DNA of 64,000 nt from Adhaeribacter aquaticus DSM 16391 (GCF_000473365.1 NZ_KI421517.1:3800634-3864633), one strand, 5' to 3'; positions 44,399 through 53,044 are shown, counted from the first letter of the stretch. Notes: generated by a model from the letters alone, not told the origin. A program made the numbers and translations.

Positions 44399-45486
44399 AG
44401 CAGGAATCATTAAAGGTTGTTATTATAGGATTATCGATTACATCGTCTTGGGGTAATGGGCATGCTACTACTTTCCGGGGATTGGTTCGGGAATTAGCAG
44501 CGCGCGGACATGAGGTACTGTTTCTGGAACGGGATGTGCCTTGGTATGCTTCTAACCGCGATTTGCCTAATCCGAAATATTGCAAAACGGAACTGTATAT
44601 TTCTTTAGATGATTTAAAGGTCCGATTTACCGAGCAGGTACGGGAAGCGGATTTAGTAATTGTTGGCTCTTATGTGCCGGAAGGAGTGCTGGTAGGGCAA
44701 TGGGTGATTAATACCGCGCAAGGCATAAAAGCATTCTACGACATAGATACACCCGTTACGTTAGCTAAGCTGGAGCGGGAAGATTTTGAATACCTTCATC
44801 CAAACCTGATTCCGCAATACGATTTATATTTATCTTTTACCGGTGGACCAACCCTGGAGGTATTAGAGCAGAAGTATGGGTCGCCGAAAGCAAAGCCGTT
44901 GTATTGTTCTTTTGATCCGGAATTATACTTTCCGGAACAACAGGAAATGCAATGGGGTTTAGGCTATTTAGGTACTTACAGCGATGACCGTCAGCCCCCC
45001 CTGGAAAAATTGATGCTGGATGCGGCCCGCCAATGGCCGGAAGGTAAATTTGTGGTGGCTGGCCCGCAGTATCCGGCTTCGGTGCAATGGCCAGCAAATA
45101 CACAGTACATTTCGCATTTGCCGCCCGCCGAGCACCGGAAGTTTTACAACAGCCAGCGCTTTACGCAAAACATTACCCGGGCTGATATGATTAAAGCCGG
45201 CTATTCGCCAAGTGTGCGGCTGTTTGAAGCGGCAGCCTGTGGCATCCCCATAATCAGCGATTACTGGGACGGCTTAGATTCCGTTTTTGATTTTGATTCC
45301 GAAATATTAGTAGCCTATTCAGCTAAAGATACGTTGTCTTTCCTAAAAGATATTCCCGAGGCTGATCGGAAAGCTATAGGAGAGCGGGCAAGGCAGAAAG
45401 TACTGAATGGGCACACAGCCGCTCATCGGGCGCGGGAGGTAGAGCAATATGTGCGGGAACTGTCCGGTGCCTTAAAAACTGTCTAA
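44395..45486 (+). CDS. CgeB-like glycosyltransferase 3
   Basis: This 363-residue protein overlaps the previous gene by 4 bases. It has the N-terminal SWGNGHATTFRGLVRELAARGH segment and the C-terminal GYSPSVRLFEAAACGIPIISDYW block, aligned with copy 2. The three tandem copies look like an internal duplication with divergence, which would supply three linkages or successive transfers on one acceptor. About 113 bases with a perfect 12-base palindrome separate it from the methyltransferase gene. Confidence 0.83.
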   Translation: MKQESLKVVIIGLSITSSWGNGHATTFRGLVRELAARGHEVLFLERDVPWYASNRDLPNPKYCKTELYISLDDLKVRFTEQVREADLVIVGSYVPEGVLVGQWVINTAQGIKAFYDIDTPVTLAKLEREDFEYLHPNLIPQYDLYLSFTGGPTLEVLEQKYGSPKAKPLYCSFDPELYFPEQQEMQWGLGYLGTYSDDRQPPLEKLMLDAARQWPEGKFVVAGPQYPASVQWPANTQYISHLPPAEHRKFYNSQRFTQNITRADMIKAGYSPSVRLFEAAACGIPIISDYWDGLDSVFDFDSEILVAYSAKDTLSFLKDIPEADRKAIGERARQKVLNGHTAAHRAREVEQYVRELSGALKTV

Positions 45487-45561
45487 TATCAAAGAAGTTA
45501 CCAGTGAAAATGGTAATCTCTGCCGAACCCAAAATATATTTTAAACCAAAATAAGGCTCCT

Positions 45562-45573
45562 TAGGTATACCTA
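45562..45573. promoter_or_regulatory. perfect 12-base palindrome
   Basis: TAGGTATACCTA lies 26 bases upstream of the methyltransferase start. It could be an operator or mRNA hairpin. Nothing else supports a function. Confidence 0.3.
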
Positions 45574-45599
45574 GGGCAACTTTTATAAACCACAAATGC

Positions 45600-46421
45600 A
45601 TGACTACTTCAATACAGCAGGAAATTGAAAACTTAGGTCCCTGGTTCCATAATATTCATTTGCCTGATGGTACCCAAACGGCACCTAAACATGCTTTTGG
45701 TGATTTCCCAGCTTTTAAGTGGAGAGAAATAGAACCCAATATTCCTGCTGATTTAAACGGATGGAATGTTTTGGATATTGGTTGCAATGCCGGCTTTTAT
45801 ACCATTGAACTTGCCAAGCGAGGTGCACAGGTTTTAGCCATTGATGTAGATCCGCATTACCTGAAACAGGCTGCCTGGGTAGCCGACCAATTTGGCTTTA
45901 CCGACCAGATTGAATTCCGCCACATGCAGGTATACGATGTGGCACGCCTGGACCAGAATTTTGATCTCATCTGGTACATGGGCGTTTTGTATCATTTACG
46001 ATATCCTTTATTATCGCTGGATATTTTAAGCCAAAAGCTTAAGCGGATGATGATTTTTCAGACGTTAACCCTGCCTGGTGAAGCAGTGGCAGAAGTGCCG
46101 GAAGATTTACCTATCAACGGGCGGGAAAAAATGCAGCAGGATGGCTGGCCGAAAATGGCCTTTATTGAACACCGCTTAGCCGGGGATATTACAAATTGGT
46201 GGGCGCCTAATCATGCTGGTATTGAAGCAATGCTTCGTTCTTGCGGTTTTAAAATTAAAAGCAGACCAGGTCACGAAATTTATATCTGCGAACCTGATGC
46301 TGAAAACCCAACTCAGTTGCACAGCTGGAATAGCTCGGAGTATTTATCGGCAACCGGGCAAAACTGGGAAGAAGCGGTAAAAGCTAAAGTAGCAGATAAA
46401 AATCGTACACTCACTTCATAA
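45600..46421 (+). CDS. SAM-dependent methyltransferase, glycosyltransferase-cluster type
   Basis: This 273-residue class I methyltransferase has motif I VLDIGCNAG at 57-65, motif II-like VLAIDVDPHYLKQA and the LIWYMGVLYHLRYPLLSL segment seen in CmoB-like proteins. The N-terminal LGPWFHNIHLPDGTQTAP and GDFPAFKWREIEP match, from memory, the TIGR04290 (Rta_06860) methyltransferases that occur in glycosyltransferase/epimerase clusters. That assignment needs a profile search. It probably O-methylates a sugar of the cluster product. It is soluble. Confidence 0.8.
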   Translation: MTTSIQQEIENLGPWFHNIHLPDGTQTAPKHAFGDFPAFKWREIEPNIPADLNGWNVLDIGCNAGFYTIELAKRGAQVLAIDVDPHYLKQAAWVADQFGFTDQIEFRHMQVYDVARLDQNFDLIWYMGVLYHLRYPLLSLDILSQKLKRMMIFQTLTLPGEAVAEVPEDLPINGREKMQQDGWPKMAFIEHRLAGDITNWWAPNHAGIEAMLRSCGFKIKSRPGHEIYICEPDAENPTQLHSWNSSEYLSATGQNWEEAVKAKVADKNRTLTS

Positions 46422-46468
46422 GGTAGTCGGGGAGCATTTTTTTAATCTTGGAAATAGGAGAAACGGGC

Positions 46469-47830
46469 ATGGAGAGATTTCCAAAAGTTGTAAAAAAAAC
46501 TTATTTTTCGATTACCAGCAGTATTGCTTTTTGGCCTACCATAATAGCCTGTTCTTATTTTGTATTAGCTATTTGTATCTGGTATTTCGAAGGCACGAGA
46601 CTTAGCTCTTTTCTCGAGAGCAAAATTCCTATTTTTAAGAATTTAAAAGAAGACGTGGATAATGCCCGTTTACTTTTAAATATTTTAGCTTCCGGCACTA
46701 TTACCCTGACGGTGTTTAGTTTCTCCATGGTTATGATTGTGTTAAGCCAGGCTTCCTCTAATCTTTCGCCCCGGGTTATACCCGGATTAGTTTCTGACAA
46801 ATCACACCAGGTGGTATTGGGGGTAAATGTAGGCACTATTATTTACTCGTTATTTCTGATACTTAGTTTTAAGCCCGGGAAATCAAATGCTACCATTCCG
46901 GTTATAGGTATTTTGCTAGGTTTGGTGTTCGGCATTCTTTGTTTGGCTTTGTTTGTTTATTTTATTCATTCTATCTCCAAATCCATTCAGGTAGATACTA
47001 TTATTAAAAGGATTTACCGGAAAGCCCTACAGGAATTTAAACGGGAAGGCGAAATAAGTATAGAAGATCATACAGATGAGATAGTAATAGAAAAACATGA
47101 TTGGGTTGTTTTTGGTAGTGTAGAGTCTGGATATTTAAGGCGAGTAGAAAAAGACGTTCTGTTGGAGTTTGTTACTGACCATGATTTATTGGTGGAAGTG
47201 ATGGTGCCTCTAGGTACTTTTATGGTGATAGGTAAACCGTTTTTAAAATTTAACCGGGATGTAAGCCAGGTAAAAAATATAAATGATATAATATATCAGT
47301 GTTTCATCTTTTCTAAAGATGAAATGGTAACACCTGATTATGAATATAATTTCCGGCAAATAACCGAAATAGCGGTTAAGGCGTTAAGCCCGGGTATAAA
47401 CGATCCTGGTACTGCCTATAATGCCATTGATTTTATGACCTTATTATTGGCAGAAAGGCTTAAAACCAAAGAAACTACCTACCTATATGATCAGAATAAA
47501 AAAGTGCGGGTAATATTATCACGGTCTTCTATGGATAAATTGTTGTTTAATTATTTAACACCCATCCGCACTTATGGTAAAAACGATGTCATGGTTATTC
47601 TGAAGCTTCTGGATTGCCTTAAAACGCTTATACATCTAAATAAAAAAGAACAAACATATTATCCTGAGCTTTTAAAGCATGCCTTTGCCATTCGGGAAGA
47701 TGCTGATGAATTTATTAGAAATCGGGAGGATCGGAAACGGGTAAACGAGATGTTAAACCAGTTACAGGAAACCTGCCAGGTTAAAGCAGGAAAAATAGCC
47801 CTGGAAAATTTAACAATAACCAGCACCTGA
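46469..47830 (+). CDS. DUF2254 membrane protein
   Basis: From the ATG at 46469 the product has 453 residues. I chose it over the TTG at 46448 because an AGGAG sequence lies 9 bases upstream and the frame's earlier codons look non-coding. The N-terminal half has about four transmembrane segments (near 15-35, 75-95, 115-135 and 145-170), and the soluble C-terminal half contains the DUF2254 hallmark VKALSPGINDPGTAYNAID. The family has no known function. It may be a membrane component of the sugar system, since it lies between the methyltransferase and the hydrolase genes on the same strand. Confidence 0.83.
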   Translation: MERFPKVVKKTYFSITSSIAFWPTIIACSYFVLAICIWYFEGTRLSSFLESKIPIFKNLKEDVDNARLLLNILASGTITLTVFSFSMVMIVLSQASSNLSPRVIPGLVSDKSHQVVLGVNVGTIIYSLFLILSFKPGKSNATIPVIGILLGLVFGILCLALFVYFIHSISKSIQVDTIIKRIYRKALQEFKREGEISIEDHTDEIVIEKHDWVVFGSVESGYLRRVEKDVLLEFVTDHDLLVEVMVPLGTFMVIGKPFLKFNRDVSQVKNINDIIYQCFIFSKDEMVTPDYEYNFRQITEIAVKALSPGINDPGTAYNAIDFMTLLLAERLKTKETTYLYDQNKKVRVILSRSSMDKLLFNYLTPIRTYGKNDVMVILKLLDCLKTLIHLNKKEQTYYPELLKHAFAIREDADEFIRNREDRKRVNEMLNQLQETCQVKAGKIALENLTITST

Positions 47831-47925
47831 TTTCTTCTTTTTGCTTTAAAAGTCCTGCTTCTGAAGATTTTAAACCCCCATATTAAAACATTGTATCATA
47901 TTTTTAAACTTAGTTTTTAAAGAAA

Positions 47926-49332
47926 ATGGGAATGCCCTGGATCCAGGTAGCTCCTGGAGCCCCTTATTTTATAACTGAAGAAGGCAATGCCTGGACGCCA
48001 ATTGGGCAGAATGATGCCATTACCTGGCCTGATTTTGCCGGATTATTCCGGCGAAAAGATATGGCAGCTGTGGAAGGTCATTTGGCTTATCTGGTAGAGC
48101 ACGGAGTTACCGTATTACGGTTTATGCTGGAGTATGCTCAAACGGAAAACCGTTATTTTGAAAAACCAGCTGGTAAATTTCAGCCTAACATGATTAAGCT
48201 CTGGGATGATCTTTTTGCTTTGTGTGAGAAATATGGGCTGCGTATTTTATTGACCCCATATGATACATTCTGGATGTGGATCCGGTGGAACCATCATCCT
48301 TATAACCAAGCCAATGGCGGGCCCTGCCGGAAGCGCTCACAATGGTTGCTTTGCCCGGAAACCCTAAAAATTATCAAAAACCGGTTAAGCTTTGTAGCAG
48401 AACGTTGGGGAAGCAGTGGTGCTTTATTTGCCTGGGACTTATGGAATGAAATTCACCCGGCCCATGCCGAAAACAATCCTGAAGTTTTTAATGAGTTTGT
48501 AGTAGAATTAAGTACCCACTTACGGGAAGTAGAATTGCGGTTGTATGGCCGGACCCATTTGCAAACAGTTTCTCTTTTTGGTCCGGTTTTATATGAGCAT
48601 CCTATTGTGGCCGACGTTATTTTCCGGCATCCGCAACTCGATTTTGCCACCACCCATTTTTACGATGCTAAAACCATTAACCATCCCAAAAATACAGTAG
48701 CTTCGGCCATTTGTACCGGAGCATTAATTCGGGAGGCTCTGGAGCATTTACACCAGCCTAAGCCTTTTTTTGACAGCGAGCACGGTCCTATACATGCTTT
48801 TAAAGATTTACATAAAACCTTGCCTGCGCCTTTTGATGATGAATATTTCCGGCATATACAATGGGCCCACTTTGCTTCGGGTGGGGCAGGAGGTGGTATG
48901 CGTTGGCCTAACCGGCATCCGCACGTTTTAACTTACGGCATGCGCGAAGCCCAAAAAAACTTAAATAAATTTCTTCCTTTACTTAGCTGGTCCTTTTTTA
49001 AAAGAAAAAATTTAAACCACGAAATCAAAATTTCTTCGCCGGCTCTTTCTGGTTTTGCCTGTGGCGACGAACACCAGGCTTTAGTCTGGCTTTTAAGGAA
49101 AGATAAAATTGAAAAAAATGGTTTAGTGTCTAAAGTCGCAGAACCGGTTGGCTTTACTATTTCCATACCAGGTTTAACCAGTAGCAGGTACCTTATTTCT
49201 TATTTTGATACAATATCGGGTATGGTAATTCACACGGAAGAAGTAGAAAAAAGAGGAGTTGAGGAACTCGCCCTTACGCCGCCTCCTATAGTGGCTGATA
49301 TGGCTATAGCTATAAGAGGAGATAAAGTATAA
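47926..49332 (+). CDS. GH5-like cellulase-fold hydrolase, cytoplasmic
   Basis: This 468-residue protein is a GH-A clan TIM barrel. Candidate catalytic residues are E175 in WDLWNEIHP and E285 in FFDSEHGPI. A short beta domain (about 375-468) follows the barrel. There is no signal peptide, which is unusual for a cellulase-like enzyme and suggests an intracellular substrate, perhaps the cluster's product or an intermediate. The frame starts at ATG 47926. A strong terminator 26 bases after the stop marks the end of the block. Confidence 0.8.
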   Translation: MGMPWIQVAPGAPYFITEEGNAWTPIGQNDAITWPDFAGLFRRKDMAAVEGHLAYLVEHGVTVLRFMLEYAQTENRYFEKPAGKFQPNMIKLWDDLFALCEKYGLRILLTPYDTFWMWIRWNHHPYNQANGGPCRKRSQWLLCPETLKIIKNRLSFVAERWGSSGALFAWDLWNEIHPAHAENNPEVFNEFVVELSTHLREVELRLYGRTHLQTVSLFGPVLYEHPIVADVIFRHPQLDFATTHFYDAKTINHPKNTVASAICTGALIREALEHLHQPKPFFDSEHGPIHAFKDLHKTLPAPFDDEYFRHIQWAHFASGGAGGGMRWPNRHPHVLTYGMREAQKNLNKFLPLLSWSFFKRKNLNHEIKISSPALSGFACGDEHQALVWLLRKDKIEKNGLVSKVAEPVGFTISIPGLTSSRYLISYFDTISGMVIHTEEVEKRGVEELALTPPPIVADMAIAIRGDKV

Positions 49333-49357
49333 GAGCTTTAAAAATAACAAGTTTTTG

Positions 49358-49389
49358 AAAGGGATACACGCTTATTGTATCCCTTTTTT
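49358..49389 (+). terminator. rho-independent terminator closing the sugar cluster
   Basis: AAAGGGATAC (49358-49367) and GTATCCCTTT (49377-49386) form a perfect 10-base stem followed by more T residues. It ends the long plus-strand block. Confidence 0.88.
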
Positions 49390-49667
49390 ATCTCCGCTTA
49401 GGTTCTGGTCTACTAGCTGATCTGCTATAGCAGAAGTATTTTTTTTGTTTAGCAAAATTCTGAAACTGAATAAAAACAAAAAGGGGAGGATCATTTTCCA
49501 TTGTAGAGGCTTATTCCTCTTTCCTAAACCGAATTTTATTATTCCTTTTTCCTTGCCGATCCTAATCAATTTTTTGATGCGATTTAACAAGCTGATCCTC
49601 AAGTAAAATCAAACAAGGATTTAGGTCTTAACCAGAATATTTTAAAATAAAAAAACTTTTAGTTAAA

Positions 49668-49701
49668 AATGTATGTATATACATTAAATGTAGTTACATT
49701 T
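49668..49701. promoter_or_regulatory. tandem palindromic operator upstream of YceI gene
   Basis: Two palindromes abut exactly: AATGTA-TGTATA-TACATT at 49668-49685 and AAATGTA-GT-TACATTT at 49686-49701. Both share ATGTA/TACAT half-sites and their centres are 17 bases apart. This looks like a double site for a MarR-type or similar dimeric repressor. No such regulator gene is in the window. Confidence 0.65.
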
Positions 49702-49702
49702 G
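49695..49702 (+). promoter_or_regulatory. -7 element overlapping the operator
   Basis: TACATTTG matches the Bacteroidota -7 consensus TAnnTTTG and overlaps the second palindrome, so a bound repressor would block it. No strong -33 element is seen. The start codon is 48 bases further on. Confidence 0.55.
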
Positions 49703-49750
49703 TATTGTCAGTAAACTTATGGCAAGCAGAACAATTTAAACAATAGAGAT

Positions 49751-50287
49751 ATGTCAACAACAAAATGGATTTTAGACCCAATGCACAGTGAGGTGCAGTT
49801 TAAGGTAAAGCATTTAATGATTACTACAGTAACAGGATATTTCCAGAAGTTTCATGTAGAAGCAGAGACAGCAGATGATCAGTTTACGTCAGCAGAAAGT
49901 GTCGTATTTACTGCGGATGTTGATTCCATCAATACCAATAATGACCAGCGGGATACGCACCTGCGCTCAGCTGATTTCTTTGATGCGGCTAATCATGGAG
50001 AAATCAGGTTTGAAGGTACCGGTTATAAAAATGTAGGCGGCGATAATTACCAGTTGGATGGTAACCTGACTATCCGGGGCATCAGCAAGCCGGTAAGCCT
50101 ACAGGTAGAGTTTGGTGGTATTGTAGTAGACCCATACGGACAAACCAAAGCTGGTTTCACCGTTTCAGGTAAAGTTAGCCGCAAAGAGTTTGGCTTAACC
50201 TGGAGTGCTGTTACCGAGGCGGGTAGTGTAGTAGTAAGCGATGAAATAAAACTGCAAGCCGAAATTCAGCTCGTAAAACAAGCTTAA
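49751..50287 (+). CDS. YceI-family protein
   Basis: This 178-residue protein has the YceI lipocalin-like fold, with the family opening WILDPMHSEVQFKVKHLMITTVTG, the HLRSADFFDA motif and VSRKEFGLTW. YceI proteins bind isoprenoid-like lipids. This member has no signal peptide and should be cytoplasmic, as is common for the Bacteroidota copies linked to quinone-stress operons. It is the first gene behind the tandem palindrome and is probably cotranscribed with the genes after it. Confidence 0.87.
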   Translation: MSTTKWILDPMHSEVQFKVKHLMITTVTGYFQKFHVEAETADDQFTSAESVVFTADVDSINTNNDQRDTHLRSADFFDAANHGEIRFEGTGYKNVGGDNYQLDGNLTIRGISKPVSLQVEFGGIVVDPYGQTKAGFTVSGKVSRKEFGLTWSAVTEAGSVVVSDEIKLQAEIQLVKQA

Positions 50288-50388
50288 AGTTTATTGTTAA
50301 AGTTGAAAAGCCGAAGTAATTAAAAGTAATAATTATATTTCTTTATTACTTCCCGTACAAACTTCAAGAAACCAATATAAATCATGCT

Positions 50389-51099
50389 ATGAAATTTGAA
50401 TTATATAAGCCAGCGGAAAGAGGATTAAAAGATATTGGTTGGTTAAAGAGCAATTTTATTTTCAGCTTTTCTGGTTTTTATAACCCGGTCCGAGCTGGAT
50501 TTGGTTTACTACGGGTGTTTAATGATGATTTTGTTCAGCCTAAGAATGGATTTGGTATTCATCCGCACGCTAACATGGAAATTATTTCCATAATGCTGGC
50601 CGGCTCCATGAATCACATTGACTCGCTGGGTTATAAAGAAGTAGTGCATAAAGATTGGGTACAAATAATGAGTGCCGGCAGTGGCTTGCGCCACGAAGAA
50701 CATAATGTTGGCGAGGACGAGGTTAATTTTTTGCAAATCTGGATAGAACCAAAACTGCAGAATATTACTCCTCGTTACCAGCGCCGGTATTTCCCGGAAG
50801 AGAAACGACTGAATAAATTAGTGACAGTGGTCAGTAACGAAGAAGGCCAAAGCCATTGCTGGATAAACCAGAATGCTAAACTTTCTTTGGGTTATTTCGA
50901 ACAAGAACAGACCTTAACTTACTCCTTTAATTCTTTAAATAAAGGCATTTTTATTTATAATATCAGCGGTACACTGCAGGTAAACCAACAGAACTTAAAT
51001 CAACGGGAAGGGATTGGCATCTGGGAAACAGATCACCTACAATTCAGTTTTTTATCCGACAGTAAATTCCTGTTAATAGAGGTGCCGATTAATCATTAA
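50389..51099 (+). CDS. pirin-family protein
   Basis: This 236-residue protein has a bicupin pirin fold. The N-terminal metal site is visible in GFGIHPHANMEI near 57-67, with further ligands in GSGLRHEEHN near 98-107. Bacterial pirins include quercetinase-like dioxygenases and redox-sensitive regulators. It has no signal peptide and lies 7 bases before the dioxygenase gene, so the two are coupled. A role in electrophile or quinone stress is inferred from context. Confidence 0.87.
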   Translation: MKFELYKPAERGLKDIGWLKSNFIFSFSGFYNPVRAGFGLLRVFNDDFVQPKNGFGIHPHANMEIISIMLAGSMNHIDSLGYKEVVHKDWVQIMSAGSGLRHEEHNVGEDEVNFLQIWIEPKLQNITPRYQRRYFPEEKRLNKLVTVVSNEEGQSHCWINQNAKLSLGYFEQEQTLTYSFNSLNKGIFIYNISGTLQVNQQNLNQREGIGIWETDHLQFSFLSDSKFLLIEVPINH

Positions 51100-51106
51100 T
51101 AACATT

Positions 51107-52042
51107 ATGGAAAATACAATTCTAGGCCTGCACCATATTACGGCAATAGCCGGGTTAGCCAAAAAAAATTTAGACTTTTATACCAAAACCTTAGGCCTGC
51201 GTTTGCTAAAGAAAACTGTTAATTTCGATGATCCAGGCACTTACCATTTGTACTACGGCGATGAGAGGGGTAGCGCCGGAACTATCTTAACTTTTTTCCC
51301 TTACGAGGGTGCCCGAAGAGGCAGTGCCGGTACGGGTATGGCCACCAACATTGCTTATTCTGTGCCCGAAGGCAGCTTTGACTTCTGGATTGATCGGTTT
51401 GAAAAGTATAACGTTATTTACAACAAACCTTCCGAAAAGTTTGGGGAAAAATACATAACCTTCTTAGATCCGGATGGCTTAAAATTAGAACTGGTTATAC
51501 CTAAAATACAGGATAACCGCGTAGCCTGGGAAACCGACGAAATAAAAGCCGAGGTGGCTACCAAAGGTTTTCATGGGGTAACGTTAACTCTACGCCATAT
51601 TGAAGCTACTGCGGCTATTTTAACCGACATTTTTGGATATAAATTGTTAGAGAAAAGTGGCAACCGCTACCGCTACATCACAGAGTCAATTGATTCGGCT
51701 AATATTATAGATTTAGTGGAATTACCAAACGAAGCGCGGGGTATAGGTGGGGCCGGTACCAATCACCACATAGCATTTAGGGTAAAAGACGAAGAGGTAT
51801 TAATGCAGTTCCGCCGGAAAGTAGCAGGGGCGGGCCATGGCATTACCGACAAAATTGACCGTAATTATTTTTATTCACTTTATTTCCGGGAGCCGGGAGG
51901 CGTATTGTTTGAGATTGCCACTGATAATCCGGGATTTGGCATTGATGAGCCCTGGGATAAATTAGGTTCAGGTTTATTATTGCCGCCGCAGTACGAAGCG
52001 CGTCGGGCGCAAATAGAAGCTGTTTTACCTAAGCTGGATTAA
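51107..52042 (+). CDS. ring-cleaving dioxygenase, MhqO-like
   Basis: This 311-residue protein has two VOC domains. The first begins ILGLHHITAIAG and the second KGFHGVTLTLRHIEA, with metal-ligand histidines in each first strand and a Glu in the C-terminal GVLFEIATDNPGF. Sequence and length match the Bacillus MhqO and related ring-cleaving dioxygenases that protect against hydroquinones. It is one gene of a run that also includes an MhqD-like hydrolase. The substrate is not fixed by the sequence. Confidence 0.85.
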   Translation: MENTILGLHHITAIAGLAKKNLDFYTKTLGLRLLKKTVNFDDPGTYHLYYGDERGSAGTILTFFPYEGARRGSAGTGMATNIAYSVPEGSFDFWIDRFEKYNVIYNKPSEKFGEKYITFLDPDGLKLELVIPKIQDNRVAWETDEIKAEVATKGFHGVTLTLRHIEATAAILTDIFGYKLLEKSGNRYRYITESIDSANIIDLVELPNEARGIGGAGTNHHIAFRVKDEEVLMQFRRKVAGAGHGITDKIDRNYFYSLYFREPGGVLFEIATDNPGFGIDEPWDKLGSGLLLPPQYEARRAQIEAVLPKLD

Positions 52043-52098
52043 TTTTTTCCGGCGTGTTCCGCAGTTTATACAGACGTCTTACTTTAAAATAACTTCTT

Positions 52099-52734
52099 AT
52101 GTATATCCATAAAACCCAGATTATAACCCAGGGACGACCCTTAATGGAATCTAATAAAGCTTTAATTATGATTCACGGTCGGGGAGCTACTGCCGAAAGT
52201 ATTTTATCCCTGGCAAATAATTTACCTGTAGCAGATTTTTCTCTTTTTGCTCCACAAGCAACTAACCATAGTTGGTACCCATATAGTTTTATGGCGCCCG
52301 TTGAGCAAAATCAGCCGGCCCTGGAATCGGCCCTGGAAAGAATAGATGAGCTGGTAAAAAGCATACAGGACCAAGGCATATCGAGCGAAAATATATTCCT
52401 GTTGGGTTTTTCGCAGGGTGCTTGTTTAACTTCTGAGTATGCTACCCGCTATGCTCAGAAGTTTGGCGGACTTTTAATCTTTACTGGTGGTTTGGTTGGA
52501 CAACAATTAACTATAGACAATTATCAGGGAAATTTTGCCGGAACTCCGGTTTTAATTACTACGGGTGATCCGGACCCGCATGTGCCTGTAAGTAGGGTGG
52601 AAGAAACCGTAAGTATTATGGAAAATAAAGGGGCGGTAGTAACTAAAAGAATATATAAAAACCGGCCGCATACAATAACAGGGGAAGAATTAGCGCTAGC
52701 TAAAGAAATTTTGATTAAGGCATCTGCTAAATAA
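52099..52734 (+). CDS. alpha/beta hydrolase, MhqD-like phospholipase/carboxylesterase
   Basis: This 211-residue protein has a phospholipase/carboxylesterase-type hydrolase fold: oxyanion segment MIHGRGATAES, nucleophile elbow GFSQGAC, acid in TTGDPDPHVP and His in NRPHTI. Relatives of this type accompany MhqO in quinone-resistance operons. It is soluble and cytoplasmic. It lies 56 bases after the dioxygenase gene and 19 bases before the acetyltransferase gene. Confidence 0.85.
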   Translation: MYIHKTQIITQGRPLMESNKALIMIHGRGATAESILSLANNLPVADFSLFAPQATNHSWYPYSFMAPVEQNQPALESALERIDELVKSIQDQGISSENIFLLGFSQGACLTSEYATRYAQKFGGLLIFTGGLVGQQLTIDNYQGNFAGTPVLITTGDPDPHVPVSRVEETVSIMENKGAVVTKRIYKNRPHTITGEELALAKEILIKASAK

Positions 52735-52753
52735 TTTTTAATCCTCCGGCGGT

Positions 52754-53044
52754 ATGGATTTAGAAATCATAGATAATAAGATTAATCATCATTTTGAAAC
52801 CACAGTAGAAGGTAAAACAGCTTTTATCGATTATAAAAAGCGGCCTAGTGCTTTGGTAATTTTTCATACGGAGGTTCCTAAGGAACTGGAGGGTAGGGGA
52901 ATTGCAGCTGCTTTAACTAAGCATGTATTAGATTATGCAGCAAGAGAAGAATTGGGAGTAGTACCGTTCTGTCCTTATATGCTGGCTTACCTGAAACGGC
53001 ACCCGGAATACCATTATTTGGTAAAAAGTAAAAAAGCAGTATAA
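52754..53044 (+). CDS. small YjdJ-type GNAT acetyltransferase
   Basis: This 96-residue protein is a short GNAT of the YjdJ type. The acetyl-CoA loop is LEGRGIAAALTKHVLDYA and the C-terminus ends with PFCPYMLAYLKRHPEYHYLV. Homologues are small cytoplasmic proteins of unknown target often found in stress operons, which fits the context. It starts 19 bases after the hydrolase stop. Confidence 0.85.
   Translation: MDLEIIDNKINHHFETTVEGKTAFIDYKKRPSALVIFHTEVPKELEGRGIAAALTKHVLDYAAREELGVVPFCPYMLAYLKRHPEYHYLVKSKKAV

Larger units (their letters stand above)
49390..49750. other. intergenic region before the stress operon
   Basis: Apart from the terminator just before it and the operator at 49668-49702, the region has no confident feature. 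A 76-codon minus-strand frame ending inside the terminator hairpin is considered unlikely. Confidence 0.45.

Noticed and set aside
33097-46421. Standard Wzx/Wzy-dependent capsule locus
   Set aside because: No flippase, polymerase, chain-length regulator, outer-membrane exporter or priming transferase is found, so I do not name it a capsule locus.
49372-49602. A 76-codon minus-strand frame with a hydrophobic segment
   Set aside because: Its stop codon lies inside the terminator hairpin, it needs a TTG start, and its codon choice (AGG, ATC, CTC, CTA) is unlike the neighbours.
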